Source of the DNA: Planctomyces sp. SH-PL62
Lineage (GTDB): Bacteria; Planctomycetota; Planctomycetia; Planctomycetales; Planctomycetaceae
NCBI GenBank assembly: GCA_945893045.1
Contig: CAMDEA010000016.1
Coordinates: forward strand, 1-64,000
Reading direction: 5' to 3'
DNA length: 64,000 nucleotides
In this document: piece after piece, positions 53,327-62,845 of the stretch
Layout of the letters: every line of letters begins with the position of its first letter
How positions within the stretch are numbered: position 1 is the stretch's first letter
Translations under genes and position numbers: made by a program
The notes under the pieces: generated by a model
What the model saw: only the letters and a program-made list of their open reading frames with translations
Databases searched by the model: none
Told to the model about the DNA's origin: nothing

Positions 53327-54292
53327 GTGAATTGGCTCGAACTCGTTACCACCGATGCGAGATTCCGCGTCATGAAACTGGTCTTCGCACCGGCGGTAAC
53401 GCACAACGAACTTGAACAAGACATGTTGATCGGTGATCCGGGTCGGTTGCGGCAGGTCGTGATGAACCTCGCCGGCAATGCGATCAAGTTCACCGACGAG
53501 GGAGAAGTGGTGGTGCGCGTGCGAACTGAATCGCGCGGCACCGAGGACGTGCTGCTGCACTTCACCGTGACCGACACCGGAGTTGGCATTCCTGCCAACA
53601 AGTTGCAGCTCATCTTCCATCCGTTTGAGCAGGCGGACGGCTCGACCACGCGCCAGTTTGGCAGCACCGGGATGGGGCTGACGATCTCGTCGCAGTTGGT
53701 CGAGCTGATGGGCGGACGCATCTGGGTCGAAAGCGAACCGGGGCGCGGCAGCACGTTCCACTTTACCCGGCAGTATCCGCTGTCGAACCGAGCCGCTCGC
53801 CAACCATCGGCCGGGCGACGCGAACGGCAGGTCTTCATCGTCGAAGACAACGCCACGAACCACGATCGACGAAAGGAGCACGCACCGGGAATGTCCAACA
53901 CCGCCAAACTCACCGACTCAAAATCGCCACGTATTGATGTCTTAAACCACGGCGAAATGCTGAATCGTTTGGGTGACGACTTGGAGCTTGTCACCGAATT
54001 GATTGAATTGTTCCTGGAGGAATCTCCCAGGCTGCTTGTCGATGTGCAATTCGCGGTACGGCACCGCGACCCCAAGGCGATTGAGCGATCCGCTCATCGG
54101 CTGAAAGTTTCGGCCGGTAACTTCGGATTGAACGCGACCGTGAAAACGGCGATGCGACTGGAAGTGCTCGGCCGCACGGGAGACCTCGCCGACGTCGAAG
54201 CCATTTGCCAATCGCTGTGCGACGAATTCCGACAGCTCCATGAGGAACTCGATCAATGGAGCGAAGCGGAGACCACCGCAGTGCTGGCGTAA
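53327..54292 (+). pseudogene. remnant of a hybrid histidine kinase: HATPase plus Hpt, other modules lost
   Basis: A 321-residue frame opening with GTG and no ribosome site. It starts inside a HATPase domain: [16 protein letters not shown] (N box), D-T-G-V-G-I (G1), F-E-Q-A-D-G-S and G-M-G-L-T-I (G2). The start of a receiver (V-F-I-V-E-D-N) appears at about 163-169 but stops there; the rest of the receiver is missing. A Hpt domain follows at about 215-310 with the phospho-acceptor His in R-S-A-H-R-L-K. Sensor, HisKA and receiver cores are gone, so signalling by the normal relay is impossible. It looks like the product of two deletions in a BarA-like kinase. The Hpt could still work in trans. 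Confidence 0.75.
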
Positions 54293-54361
54293 CAAGTGCC
54301 TGTTGCGACACGAATCCAAGACATACGCAAGGGATCGCGCGCCACGCCAGCCGATCTGACC

Positions 54362-54433
54362 GGCGAGCGGGGCGGCGTCAGCCCCCCGGTGCAATCGCCA
54401 TGCAACCGGGGGGCTGACGCCGCCCCGCTCGCC
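54362..54433. repeat. GGCGAGCGGGGCGGCGTCAG palindrome
   Basis: GGCGAGCGGGGCGGCGTCAG followed by CCCCCCGGT pairs with ACCGGGGGG and CTGACGCCGCCCCGCTCGCC, 29 bases per arm with a short centre. It is the most perfect palindrome in the window and very GC-rich, and it lies after the kinase remnant. Confidence 0.95.
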
Positions 54434-54536
54434 AATCACGTTTCAGCGCTGCGCGAGGGGTTGAGATTCCACGGCGAGTGCTGTAGACCGACCTCTGACT
54501 TCGGATGTGGCCGAAGCCAACTCAGAGGTCGCGACG

Positions 54537-55358
54537 ATGGGCGAGCCGTTGTTCGATGAAATCTCGGCAGCCATCCTCGGCAGCGGTGCTGTGGCGTTCT
54601 TGTTGCTCCGTTGGGCTTCCGCCGAGAGCGCCAACGTCGATCGCGCTCGACGGCTCAGTGTCATCGGTCATCTGTGGCTGGGCCTCGCCGTGAGCCTGCT
54701 GCTCTATCGCTGGATTGATGCGGTGAAGTCATTGCCCTCGGATTCGCGGCCGAACCTGTGGAGCAGCGGCACGCTCACGACAATGTGCGGCATTGGGCTG
54801 GCCGCAGCTGTGAAAGCTGTGATCGGCGGAGCACGCACCCACCGAGTCTGGTACTTCGCGATCGTGGCCGCCTGCGGTGCCGTCGCGCTCGGCATCGCTG
54901 GTGCGTGGGATTGGGCATTGCTGTTGTTGGCCCTGTTGACGAGCGGTCTCGCGCTGTCGATGTGGATTTCGAAGCGAGCTGCCAGCGCTGCGGTTCAAAA
55001 CGACGAGGCGGCCGATCAGCCTCGCGAACCTGTATTCGTGTTTTGTGTCTCCGCGGCATTGCTGCTGCTGTTGCTGGGGACTTGGCAGCATGTCTTCGAA
55101 CACGAAACCCAGCGCAAGACACGCAGTCCACGATACTCCGCGTGGCCACGTCCCACCGCGCTCCGCGATGCGTGGGAACGCACCGACTGGACCGCGAAAC
55201 AAGGGGCAGACGACTCCGCCATGCGCGTGTCCAAGGCTGCGTCGCACGAGCAACTCGTCGCACTGGGCTTGGGCGTTTTGCTGCTCGTCGTGGCCATATC
55301 CGCGTGGCACAAATCACATCCCAAGTTCGCTGATGCCGAGGTCGATCATGCAAGCTGA
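54537..55358 (+). CDS. integral membrane protein of unknown function
   Basis: A 273-residue protein with about seven hydrophobic segments (around 13-28, 40-57, 75-90, 100-118, 122-140, 165-185, 240-258) and a hydrophilic loop at about 190-235 rich in Arg and Trp. No family was recognised. The start at ATG 54537 follows GAGG; a GTG at 54507 is an alternative. The stop overlaps the start of the next small membrane-protein gene by 11 bases, so the two are probably co-translated and may form a complex. Confidence 0.65.
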   Translation: MGEPLFDEISAAILGSGAVAFLLLRWASAESANVDRARRLSVIGHLWLGLAVSLLLYRWIDAVKSLPSDSRPNLWSSGTLTTMCGIGLAAAVKAVIGGARTHRVWYFAIVAACGAVALGIAGAWDWALLLLALLTSGLALSMWISKRAASAAVQNDEAADQPREPVFVFCVSAALLLLLLGTWQHVFEHETQRKTRSPRYSAWPRPTALRDAWERTDWTAKQGADDSAMRVSKAASHEQLVALGLGVLLLVVAISAWHKSHPKFADAEVDHAS

Positions 55359-55614
55359 GCTGGCAACATGGCGACCACTGTGGGACTTCGCGGCCGTGCT
55401 GTTCGTGCTGGGAATCGCCGGCAGCTTGAGCAGTCGCGACCGCGCGTCGTGGTGGGTCTCGCAAGGACTGCTGCTGCTGAGCGTCCTCATTGGGTTCGCA
55501 GCGGCGCAGGTGACTCATGCCGGAGTCGATCTCTTCTCACTCGGCATCTGGGTGCCGATCTCTTGGGGTCTGACGGTTCTTGGAATGCGGCCGGGGCGCA
55601 TGTCGAATCCATGA
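55348..55614 (+). CDS. small membrane protein of unknown function
   Basis: An 88-residue protein with three hydrophobic stretches (about 12-26, 38-52, 62-80). Start ATG 55348 lies within the end of the preceding membrane-protein gene, suggesting translational coupling. No family recognised. Confidence 0.6.
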   Translation: MQAELATWRPLWDFAAVLFVLGIAGSLSSRDRASWWVSQGLLLLSVLIGFAAAQVTHAGVDLFSLGIWVPISWGLTVLGMRPGRMSNP

Positions 55615-55646
55615 TGCGCACGTGCCGAGTTGAAATCAGGCAGAAC

Positions 55647-56153
55647 ATGAATTCGCACGGACTCTCATTGTGGTTGTTTCGATTTTCTCTGGTCAGTTTT
55701 GCCTTGGCCTGGGCGCTGCCCATTTTTCCAAGCCCAGAGGGGTTTCTGATTCCGGGTGCGTGGGCGTTCGTCGTGGCTCCGTTCGTGACGCTGGGTTACT
55801 GGGTGTCGTTTCTGTTTAACGGTTTCGACCTGCCAACGCTGTTGATGGCCGTGTTGCTCACGATAGTGACGGCGATGAATTGTGTGTTCGTCTTCGCCCC
55901 ATTTGTCCGCGAAGGATTTGCCGAACGACCGCTGCTGATTTCCGTGAGCGCCGGGATCAGCGCGTTGGCCGCCGCATGGATTTGCCATCTGCCGCCTGGA
56001 GCGGAAGAGCTTTTGCCAGTTTGGAGCCCCGTCGAATTGGCGTGGATCGCCTCTTTTGTTTTGATGTCCGCCAGCGGCGCGGCAGGTTGCTTCGCCGGAG
56101 TCCCTGAAATCACCTCTTGCCAAAGTCTCACCCAAGATGATCGACGTTCCTGA
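55647..56153 (+). CDS. membrane protein of unknown function
   Basis: A 168-residue protein with about five hydrophobic segments (around 10-25, 32-50, 58-78, 95-110, 128-148). CAGG lies six bases before ATG 55647; ATG codons at 55611 and 55614 are alternatives. The stop lies 17 bases inside the following moeA frame, so it is coupled to moeA, though a link in function is not evident. No family recognised. Confidence 0.6.
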   Translation: MNSHGLSLWLFRFSLVSFALAWALPIFPSPEGFLIPGAWAFVVAPFVTLGYWVSFLFNGFDLPTLLMAVLLTIVTAMNCVFVFAPFVREGFAERPLLISVSAGISALAAAWICHLPPGAEELLPVWSPVELAWIASFVLMSASGAAGCFAGVPEITSCQSLTQDDRRS

Positions 56154-57357
56154 AGCGGTGGCTGCCGTGTTACGTGAAGCCTCGCCGTTCGAGCCACAAG
56201 CCATTCCGCTTCCAAACGCGCTGGGGTTGGTGCTCGCGGAAGACATTCGCGCCGATGCCGATTCCCCACCGTTCGACAAGTCCCTGGTCGATGGCTTCGC
56301 GATTCGACTCGCCGATTGCGCGGCAGCACTCCCTGTACTCGAGACCGTTTCCGCCGGGCAGGTTCCAACGCGAGTGCTCGATCAGCCGGCTGCAATTCAA
56401 ATCATGACCGGCGCGCCGCTGCCAATTGGCGCGGACGTCGTGGTACAGGTGGAATTCACTTCATCACAAACTGACGCGACGGGGCAGACACTCGTTTCGA
56501 TTCCAAACAGAGTCGCGAATTGGAAGCCGGGAACGAACATCTTGCGACAAGGCATGTCGACGCGCCGCGGTGACCTGGTCGTCGCTGCGGGATCGGAGTT
56601 GCGGCCACAAGAATTGGGAGCACTCGCCGAATGGGGCCGCTCGCTTGTGCTCGTGCGGCGACGACCACGAGTGGCCGTGTTGGCGACAGGCGATGAACTC
56701 GTCTCGATCGAACAGACACCAGGACCGGGACAGATTCGGAACTCGAATGAGGCGATGCTCTGCGCGCAGATCCGCCGCGCGGGAGCTGATCCGGTGCCGC
56801 TGGGAATCGCTCGCGATGAACGCGCTCACCTGCGCCAGCGCATCGACGCTGGATTGCAAGCCGATGTGCTGGTCCTGTCTGGCGGAGTCTCGATGGGTGA
56901 CAAAGATTTTGTCCCCTCCGAACTGTCAGCCGCCGGCGTGCGGCAAGTCTTTCACAAGGTCAACGTCAAGCCGGGCAAGCCGGTGTGGTTCGGCGTGCTC
57001 GACAAATCTCCGATCGCACGCACGTTGGTCTTCGGCCTGCCGGGCAATCCCGTCAGCAGCATGGTCTGCTTTGAACTCTTCGTGAGACCCGCGCTGCGTC
57101 GCCTGATGGGGTTCTCAACCGCTGAATTAACAAGGGTCAAAGCGCGACTGACGCATCCTCACACGACGAAAGGGGAACGGCCAACCTATCAACCCGCTCG
57201 GCTGGAGTGGCGTTATGACGGCCCAATCGTCACCGCAATCCCGTGGGTTGGCTCCAGCGATCTGCGAGCGACCGTAGCCGCGAATTCGATGGCACTGTTT
57301 CCCGTCGGCGATCAAACCTGCGCAGCCGGCAGCATCATCGAAGTCATCGCGTGGTGA
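56137..57357 (+). CDS. moeA: molybdopterin molybdenumtransferase
   Basis: A 406-residue cytosolic enzyme that inserts molybdate into adenylated molybdopterin. It shows the full MoeA order: an N-terminal segment with D-K-S-L-V-D-G-F-A (the family S-x-M-D-G-(F/Y)-A variant), I-M-T-G-A-P-L-P, the MPT-binding domain beginning with V-A-V-L-A-T-G-D-E-L-V (about 186) and S-G-G-V-S-M-G-D-K-D (about 248), and the G-L-P-G-N-P-V-S segment (about 302). No other moa/mob genes are in the window. It overlaps the preceding membrane-protein gene. Confidence 0.93.
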   Translation: MIDVPEAVAAVLREASPFEPQAIPLPNALGLVLAEDIRADADSPPFDKSLVDGFAIRLADCAAALPVLETVSAGQVPTRVLDQPAAIQIMTGAPLPIGADVVVQVEFTSSQTDATGQTLVSIPNRVANWKPGTNILRQGMSTRRGDLVVAAGSELRPQELGALAEWGRSLVLVRRRPRVAVLATGDELVSIEQTPGPGQIRNSNEAMLCAQIRRAGADPVPLGIARDERAHLRQRIDAGLQADVLVLSGGVSMGDKDFVPSELSAAGVRQVFHKVNVKPGKPVWFGVLDKSPIARTLVFGLPGNPVSSMVCFELFVRPALRRLMGFSTAELTRVKARLTHPHTTKGERPTYQPARLEWRYDGPIVTAIPWVGSSDLRATVAANSMALFPVGDQTCAAGSIIEVIAW

Positions 57358-57441
57358 CGTAGGTCAGCCTTTCCAGGCTGACCCGCTCAGTTTGACAAGT
57401 TTTCTCGACCGTTCAGGTCAGGCTGGAAAGCCTGACCTACG
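57358..57441. repeat. CGTAGGTCAGCCTTTCCAGG palindrome, copy 1
   Basis: CGTAGGTCAGCCTTTCCAGG and CTGACC at the left pair with the right arm ending GACCTACG. Copies are at 63487-63562 and 63780-63853. The element starts at the moeA stop and ends within the last codons of the DUF1501 gene. Confidence 0.92.
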
Positions 57442-58822
57442 CCAGCAACTCGTGAATCGGCGTCGGATCTTCGAGCACCGGATTCGGCCGGCCCGCGTGA
57501 TCGAGCACCGACAGATGCGGGTCGATGCCGAGGCAGTTGTAGATCGTCGCGTGAATGTGCGTCGGCTCGACGGCTCGCGTCGCGGGACGAGTTCCATGCT
57601 TGTCGGTCGATCCAACGATCTGACCATTCTTGATGCCGCCACCGGCGAGCAAGCAGAACATCGAGTTGCCCCAGTGATCGCGGCCGGGCGTGCCCATGCT
57701 GCCGGCCGGACCGCCGTTGCCGCCGTCGTTCATCTTCGGAGTCCGGCTGAACTCGCCGCAAAGAATGACCAGCGTCGTGTCGAGCATTCCGCGCTCATCG
57801 AGATCAGTCAGCAGCGCTGATACCGCGGAATCCACCATCGGCAGGTAGTTGTCCATGCCCTCTTTCAAATTCCAGTGATGATCCCAGCCGCCGTAATGAA
57901 CCGTCACGAACGTCGAACCTGCTTCGACGAGCCTTCGCGCGAGCAGTGTGCTCTGTCCCCAATTCTGTCGGCCGTACTTGTCTCGGAGTCGTGGATCTTC
58001 TTGCCCAATGTCGAACGCCTTGCGAGCACGCGAGCCAGAGACGAAATCGAAAGCATCTCGATCAAACTGATCCATCGCTGTGAACAAGCCACGTCGCTCG
58101 ACCGTGCGCGGAATCTGATCGAGCGTTCGATTCAATTCGCGGCGACTCTCTAACCGGTTGATGTTCATGCCCGGCGCGAGATTCAGGTTCTGCACCTGAT
58201 AGTTCGCTTGATTCGGATCGCCGCCCGGTTGGAACGGGTCGTACTGCACTCCGAGGAAGTTGCCGCCGAAGTATCCGGGGACGAGTCCGATGCTCGCGGC
58301 ATACGGCACCGCGACGTAGCTGGGCATCGACGGATGCCGCGAACCACGCTCGCGAGCGATGATCGAACCCAGACCGGGAAACTTGCCCGCGTTCTGCGCG
58401 CCGGACACGTTCATGTCCTTCGTCGTCAGCATCCGATGCCCGCCAGCGAAGTGGTCGCCGGTGTCATGATGCAGGGAGCGGACGATCGAAAACTTGTCAG
58501 CAACTTTGGCCTGCTTGGGGAACAACTCGGTGATCTCAATGCCCGCCACGTTGGTCGGGATCGGCCGCCACAGGCCACGCACCTCGGACGGCGCATCGGG
58601 TTTCATGTCATACAGGTCCAAGTGACTTGGACCACCATCCAACCAGATGAGAATGGCCGAGGTGTCCTTCTTGCCGCGCGACTCAGCGGACATCGCCTTG
58701 GCTCGCAGGACATCGGCGAGTCCGGCGCTCGTCATACCAGCGACGCCCAATTGGACGAAGCTGCGACGAGTCAGGCCATCGCAATACGGGTTCGGGGAGG
58801 AGCCGGCATCAATCTTCAACAT
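57437..58822 (-). CDS. DUF1501 domain protein with Tat signal
   Basis: A 461-residue exported protein of the sulfatase-like DUF1501 family. The Tat motif is T-R-R-S-F-V (residues 18-23). The family start, L-I-W-L-D-G-G-P-S-H-L-D (about 56-67), carries the metal-site Asp and Ser/His residues, and the H-Y-G-G-W-D-H-H segment (about 330) supplies later ligands. DUF1501 genes usually pair with DUF1549/1553 genes; here the nearest is 50 kb away in the window. GGAGA precedes ATG 58822. The frame's last two codons enter the palindromic repeat. Confidence 0.9.
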   Translation of the reverse strand: MLKIDAGSSPNPYCDGLTRRSFVQLGVAGMTSAGLADVLRAKAMSAESRGKKDTSAILIWLDGGPSHLDLYDMKPDAPSEVRGLWRPIPTNVAGIEITELFPKQAKVADKFSIVRSLHHDTGDHFAGGHRMLTTKDMNVSGAQNAGKFPGLGSIIARERGSRHPSMPSYVAVPYAASIGLVPGYFGGNFLGVQYDPFQPGGDPNQANYQVQNLNLAPGMNINRLESRRELNRTLDQIPRTVERRGLFTAMDQFDRDAFDFVSGSRARKAFDIGQEDPRLRDKYGRQNWGQSTLLARRLVEAGSTFVTVHYGGWDHHWNLKEGMDNYLPMVDSAVSALLTDLDERGMLDTTLVILCGEFSRTPKMNDGGNGGPAGSMGTPGRDHWGNSMFCLLAGGGIKNGQIVGSTDKHGTRPATRAVEPTHIHATIYNCLGIDPHLSVLDHAGRPNPVLEDPTPIHELLA

Positions 58823-59116
58823 GATCGCTCTCCGCAAGTGGTGGGCAGTGGTGGACGAACCGGGAAGTTCGCCGCGAGGCAGGTTTGGAAGGATGTTGTC
58901 AGCCAAGTTCATATCGGCTGCATTCGATGTTTGGCATTATTGGCACTCAACCAGTCTGTCTCAAGCCTGATCCCGATTCGGCATGTCCATGCGAAGTCGT
59001 GATTCGATTGAAAGTCGAGACATCCGGTTGTGGCGGTTATGCTGCCCACCCATCCGCAGCCATCGAGTTGATGTGCTGTGAGGCCGTTCGACACAACGTT
59101 TTTTTGGAGACCAGTC

Positions 59117-59659
59117 ATGCGTCGATTCGTTGCACTCGTGATCGCGATCGTGCTGAGTTCCTCGTCTGCTTGGGCCGACGTCGCCTCCGGGCCGGGCGAA
59201 GGAAACGCCGTCGAGAAATTCAAAGTCGTTGTCGTCGCCGGCGAGTCGTCCGGCAAAGAACTGGATTTCGTCACCGAACGCAAAGACAAGCCGACGATCT
59301 TCGTGTTCGTGTTGGCCGACAAATTCTCTCGGCCCATGGCGCGGTTCATCAAAGTGCTCGACGACAAACTCAAAGCCGATCGAACCGACGTGGACATCGT
59401 CGCCGTCTGGCTGACCGACGATGCCGCCAAGTCGAAGGACTACTTGCCGAAGGCGTTCGGATCGCTGAAGACGGAACGCACCGCGTGGTCTGTCTTCGCC
59501 GGAGAGAAGACCGGCCCCAACAACTTGGGTATCAACCCCGACGCCGACATCACCGTCGTCGTCTCCGATGGCGCGAAGGCGAAGTTCAGCAAAGGCTATC
59601 TCTCGATCAACGAGACCGAAGTGCCGAAAGTCTTCGAGGCGCTGCCGCCCAAGAAGTAG
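59117..59659 (+). CDS. small exported protein, possibly thioredoxin-like
   Basis: A 180-residue protein with a signal peptide (residues 1-20, ending S-A-W-A). The mature part has a K-P-T-I-F-V-F-V-L-A-D strand and I-N-P-D-A-D-I-T-V-V-V, as in the thioredoxin fold, but no C-x-x-C pair, so it is not a redox thioredoxin. GGAG before ATG 59117 decides the start. It faces the DUF1501 gene across 294 bases. Confidence 0.65.
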   Translation: MRRFVALVIAIVLSSSSAWADVASGPGEGNAVEKFKVVVVAGESSGKELDFVTERKDKPTIFVFVLADKFSRPMARFIKVLDDKLKADRTDVDIVAVWLTDDAAKSKDYLPKAFGSLKTERTAWSVFAGEKTGPNNLGINPDADITVVVSDGAKAKFSKGYLSINETEVPKVFEALPPKK

Positions 59660-59703
59660 TCGCCATCGAGAGCCAGCATCGCGCGCATGTCGAAAGGCAA
59701 CGC

Positions 59704-60063
59704 ATGGAAGGCATCGGATTGATTCTGTTGCTTTGGTCGTACCACGCTCTGATTGCTGGGGTTCTTTCAGCTCCGATTGTTTTTTTCGGACGCAAGCGTG
59801 CTCATTGGCAAGCCTGTGAATTGATCGCCTTCTTGATGCCGTTTTCGTTTTGGGCGCTGTTCATGTTTTTGGGGAGTCGGTCGAAGTCGATGGCGAATTT
59901 TGGCGAGTTTGTCGTTGTCGCACTTGCCATTCCGTTGGCCGCGCTCGGTCGAGTTGTGGTTGGCGGCGGCAAAAAACAGCTTGAGTACTCGTGGCTATGG
60001 ATTCTCTTGCTGTGTGGAATCGCTGTTGCAACGTATTTTGTCGTACCGTCATTACCGGAGTGA
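59704..60063 (+). CDS. small membrane protein of unknown function
   Basis: A 119-residue protein with three or four hydrophobic helices (about 3-27, 39-56, 66-84, 94-112). It starts 44 bases after the preceding exported protein and could share its transcript. ATG 59704 lies close to a weak AAGG. No family recognised. Confidence 0.6.
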   Translation: MEGIGLILLLWSYHALIAGVLSAPIVFFGRKRAHWQACELIAFLMPFSFWALFMFLGSRSKSMANFGEFVVVALAIPLAALGRVVVGGGKKQLEYSWLWILLLCGIAVATYFVVPSLPE

Positions 60064-60081
60064 CTTGTGTAGAACCACGAA

Positions 60082-61428
60082 TTACTCCGCGCGTCGAACC
60101 TCGACCGTCACGCTGCCGTGATTGTCGGCCAGCTCGCCGGGATGATCGTTGAGCCTTAAATAAAGCGTTCCCGTTCGCGGTGCCTCGAATACCGACTTAT
60201 TGCCGAGCGGCTTCACATCGAGCATCGGCTCGCGTTCGTCGTCGGCTTTCATCGCCGGCCGAATCGTCGCCAGCAATTGCCCCAGCGGTCGGCTGTTGTG
60301 ATAGCGAAACGTGATCCCATCCGCTTCGCTAACCCACGGTTTGGGCTTCTCCGCGAGCGTGAATTGACCGGTCGCGACTAGCTCATAACGCAGTCCTTTT
60401 TCCACCAGCACGCGACTCGATTGCCAACCTCGGTCAGCGCGGACCTCGGTTCGCTGCGGCTTGGTCAGCGTCTGGCCTTCGTGAAACTCGATCGCGGAAT
60501 TCTGGAAATCGAAGCCCTCCCATGCGTCGGAGGCGAACAAGTTCCATTCCGTGACGATCTCTGGCAGATCGGGTTTCAATTCTAGCTCGAACGTGCGCCA
60601 CGCGATTGGATTGGCCAGCGATGTCGCCAGCTTGCGAAACCGTTTTCGCGTGCGTGGGTTCTCCTCAAAGAAAATGCTCTGTCCCCAGGCCCAGGCGTAC
60701 GACTCGTTGAGGGCCTGAAAGGTCTCCGGCTTCCAGTCAATGATGTCGAGCAACTCCGGACTGCCGCGCTGCTTCACATCCCGCCGCATCAAGAACAACC
60801 GTTCGTGGCCACGAAATTCCGCGTGGTTGAGCGGCATCAATCGCACCTGCAATTTCCCGCCGATCACCTGATGCGTACCGAAGTACTCGGCCATCCCCTC
60901 CATGTAGGCATTCGGCACCTTGAGATTCGGAATGGCCCACATGAAAGCGTGCGTCGCCTCGTGCAGCAGCAAGTGGCGGCGGTAGTAATCCGTCGCCTGG
61001 TCCATCATCCAAAACTGATAGCCAATCTGCCGCCCGTGAAATTGATCGAGTAACTTGGCTCGCAGCAGGCCCTCCTCTTCAAACTTCGCCTTATCCTTCA
61101 TCAGATAGCCGCTGATCTGGAATTCAGATTCATCGCGAGCCGGCGGCAATTTGCCGAAGTACTCCTCCCACGCGACGTAAGCCTGATCCACGAGCGGCGG
61201 CAACGTCTTCGCAATCGTCGGGTCAATGTCACTAAACAGCTTCAGCCGTTTCGACTCGTAAACTTCAATGCCGAGCTTCTTCAATTGCTCAACGGTCACT
61301 GGCAACACCGGTCGATCATCCCGCGCGCGAAAGAGTTCCTCAGCATCCGCCTTCTTGACCGGCTCGTCGGCCGCGAGCACGAACGGCAGCAGGATCATCG
61401 ACCAACAGAACATCGCCGCAATCTTCAT
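60082..61428 (-). CDS. secreted HExxH metallopeptidase-like protein
   Basis: A 448-residue protein with a signal peptide (hydrophobic to about residue 19). The centre has L-L-L-H-E-A-T-H-A-F-M, with the zinc-binding H-E-x-x-H motif (about 159-163), followed about 20 residues later by M-E-G-M-A-E-Y-F-G, which can give the third ligand Glu, as in gluzincins. The remaining residues are not diagnostic; it resembles the DUF1570-type planctomycete proteins. Substrate unknown. The start at 61428 is preceded by a GGGGG-rich segment and matches the signal peptide; a longer frame to 61545 is rejected because it overlaps the divergent gene's leader. Confidence 0.72.
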   Translation of the reverse strand: MKIAAMFCWSMILLPFVLAADEPVKKADAEELFRARDDRPVLPVTVEQLKKLGIEVYESKRLKLFSDIDPTIAKTLPPLVDQAYVAWEEYFGKLPPARDESEFQISGYLMKDKAKFEEEGLLRAKLLDQFHGRQIGYQFWMMDQATDYYRRHLLLHEATHAFMWAIPNLKVPNAYMEGMAEYFGTHQVIGGKLQVRLMPLNHAEFRGHERLFLMRRDVKQRGSPELLDIIDWKPETFQALNESYAWAWGQSIFFEENPRTRKRFRKLATSLANPIAWRTFELELKPDLPEIVTEWNLFASDAWEGFDFQNSAIEFHEGQTLTKPQRTEVRADRGWQSSRVLVEKGLRYELVATGQFTLAEKPKPWVSEADGITFRYHNSRPLGQLLATIRPAMKADDEREPMLDVKPLGNKSVFEAPRTGTLYLRLNDHPGELADNHGSVTVEVRRAE

Positions 61429-61562
61429 CGTCCCGCCCCCATCGTTCTGCCAACAAGCCTTCCAGCGTTTGCCGACTTGCAACAACCACGATAGCGTGGC
61501 CGCTACATCGCGGCTGTCTGTTGTTGGCCGCATTTCACTCCTCACGCAATCGGCTCATCACC

Positions 61563-62378
61563 ATGTCTGACTTCATTTACTGCCTGAACTCCAGCACGAT
61601 CCGGCCGACGCCGATCCTCGACAAGATTCGCATCGCGGGCGAGGTCGGTTACGCCGCCATCGAACTGTGGCACGACGATATCGACCTGCACCTGTCGAAA
61701 GGAGGCCAACTCGCCGACATCCGGAAAGCGGTCAACGATCAGGGCCTCGAAGTGCCGACGACGATCTATCTCAAAGGCTGGGCCGAACCCGATGACGCCG
61801 TTCGAAAGACGGAACTCGACGAATGCAAACGCCGCATGGAACAGTCGGTCGCCGTCGGCGCAAAGCACATCATCGCCGGTCCGCCTCCGGGTGCCTGTGA
61901 TCACGCCTTTGTCGGCGCGAAGTATGCCGAGTTGCTCGACCTTGGACTCTCGATGGGAGTGAAGCCGGCGTTCGAGTACCTCGGCTTCGTGGACGACATC
62001 AACAGCATCGACGCGGCGATCGAAGTCGTCGAATACTCGAAGCATCCGCAAGCAACGATTGTGCTCGACCCATTCCACTGCTTCCGGGGCGGCAAGGGTT
62101 TCGAGTCAATCGCCAAGCTGACAAACGCGAGCATCGCGATCTCGCACTTCAACGACACACCGTCATCGCCGCCGCGCGAACAGCAGCACGATCACAGCCG
62201 AGTCATGCCGGGCGACGGCCACATGGATCTCCGCTGCTACCTCGATCTGCTCAAGCAAGTCGGCTATCGCCGCTGGCTGTCGTTGGAACTGTTCCGCGAA
62301 GACCTGTGGGCTCGCGACCCGCGCGAGGTTGCCAAGTTAGGTTTGGAAAAGATGCGAGCCGCCGTAGAAGGCCGATGA
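61563..62378 (+). CDS. TIM-barrel sugar phosphate isomerase/epimerase family protein
   Basis: A 271-residue xylose-isomerase-like TIM barrel (AP endonuclease 2 superfamily). Visible features are G-Y-A-A-I-E-L-W near residue 30, E-Y-L-G-F at about 140 (metal-site Glu), L-D-P-F-H (about 173-177) with its metal-site Asp and His, S-H-F-N-D (about 200) and L-S-L-E-L-F (about 241), giving the usual E-D/H-E metal set. Members convert sugars or inositol derivatives. ATG 61563 is the only plausible start before the conserved strand 1. Followed by about 740 bases without a clear gene. Confidence 0.85.
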   Translation: MSDFIYCLNSSTIRPTPILDKIRIAGEVGYAAIELWHDDIDLHLSKGGQLADIRKAVNDQGLEVPTTIYLKGWAEPDDAVRKTELDECKRRMEQSVAVGAKHIIAGPPPGACDHAFVGAKYAELLDLGLSMGVKPAFEYLGFVDDINSIDAAIEVVEYSKHPQATIVLDPFHCFRGGKGFESIAKLTNASIAISHFNDTPSSPPREQQHDHSRVMPGDGHMDLRCYLDLLKQVGYRRWLSLELFREDLWARDPREVAKLGLEKMRAAVEGR

Positions 62379-62488
62379 ATGGCTCATTCATAATCCAGGC
62401 TATTAGGCAGCAAGTGTGTGACTTCATTGAATGCCGCTGTCGCGAGTATGTATTTCTGAGATTTCTCAGAAATTGACATGATGCCGTG

Positions 62489-62516
62489 TTGACATACTGC
62501 TGCCGTCTGGCATATT
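62489..62516 (+). promoter_or_regulatory. candidate sigma-70-type promoter
   Basis: A perfect TTGACA (62489-62494) is followed, 16 bases on, by CATATT (62511-62516). A second TTGACA lies at 62473-62478. The transcript would start near 62523. Confidence 0.55.
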
Positions 62517-62527
62517 GTCTTCGGACA

Positions 62528-62550
62528 CGCTCGATGAGCGCGTTTTTTGT
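62528..62550 (+). terminator. small hairpin with T run (early terminator or attenuator)
   Basis: CGCTC-GAT-GAGCG (62528-62540) is followed by CGTTTTTTGT. It lies only about 5 bases after the expected transcript start of the promoter above, so most transcripts could stop at once. Confidence 0.45.
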
Positions 62551-62845
62551 TGAGATTTGCAAACGCTTGGTCGGCAGCGTAGCCGATACTGAATAGTGAT
62601 TGCCCAGGTGTCACGCTTGGGATTCGGGAGCGAAAATCGTGAGACACGGTTGGCAAAAACTCGATGCGACACGGCTAACAGGCCGGCAAGCCCAGTTTGG
62701 GTTATGCAGTCTGTTTGCAGTCGCGGTCGGAGTGCCCGCCGTCGTGGGTCGTCCATCACAAAAGATGGAATGTATTTCCCAGACCAATTCGCACCCGTAT
62801 CGCCTCAGGCAGTGACACCGGATTTCTTTTCCGACGGGAGCTTTC

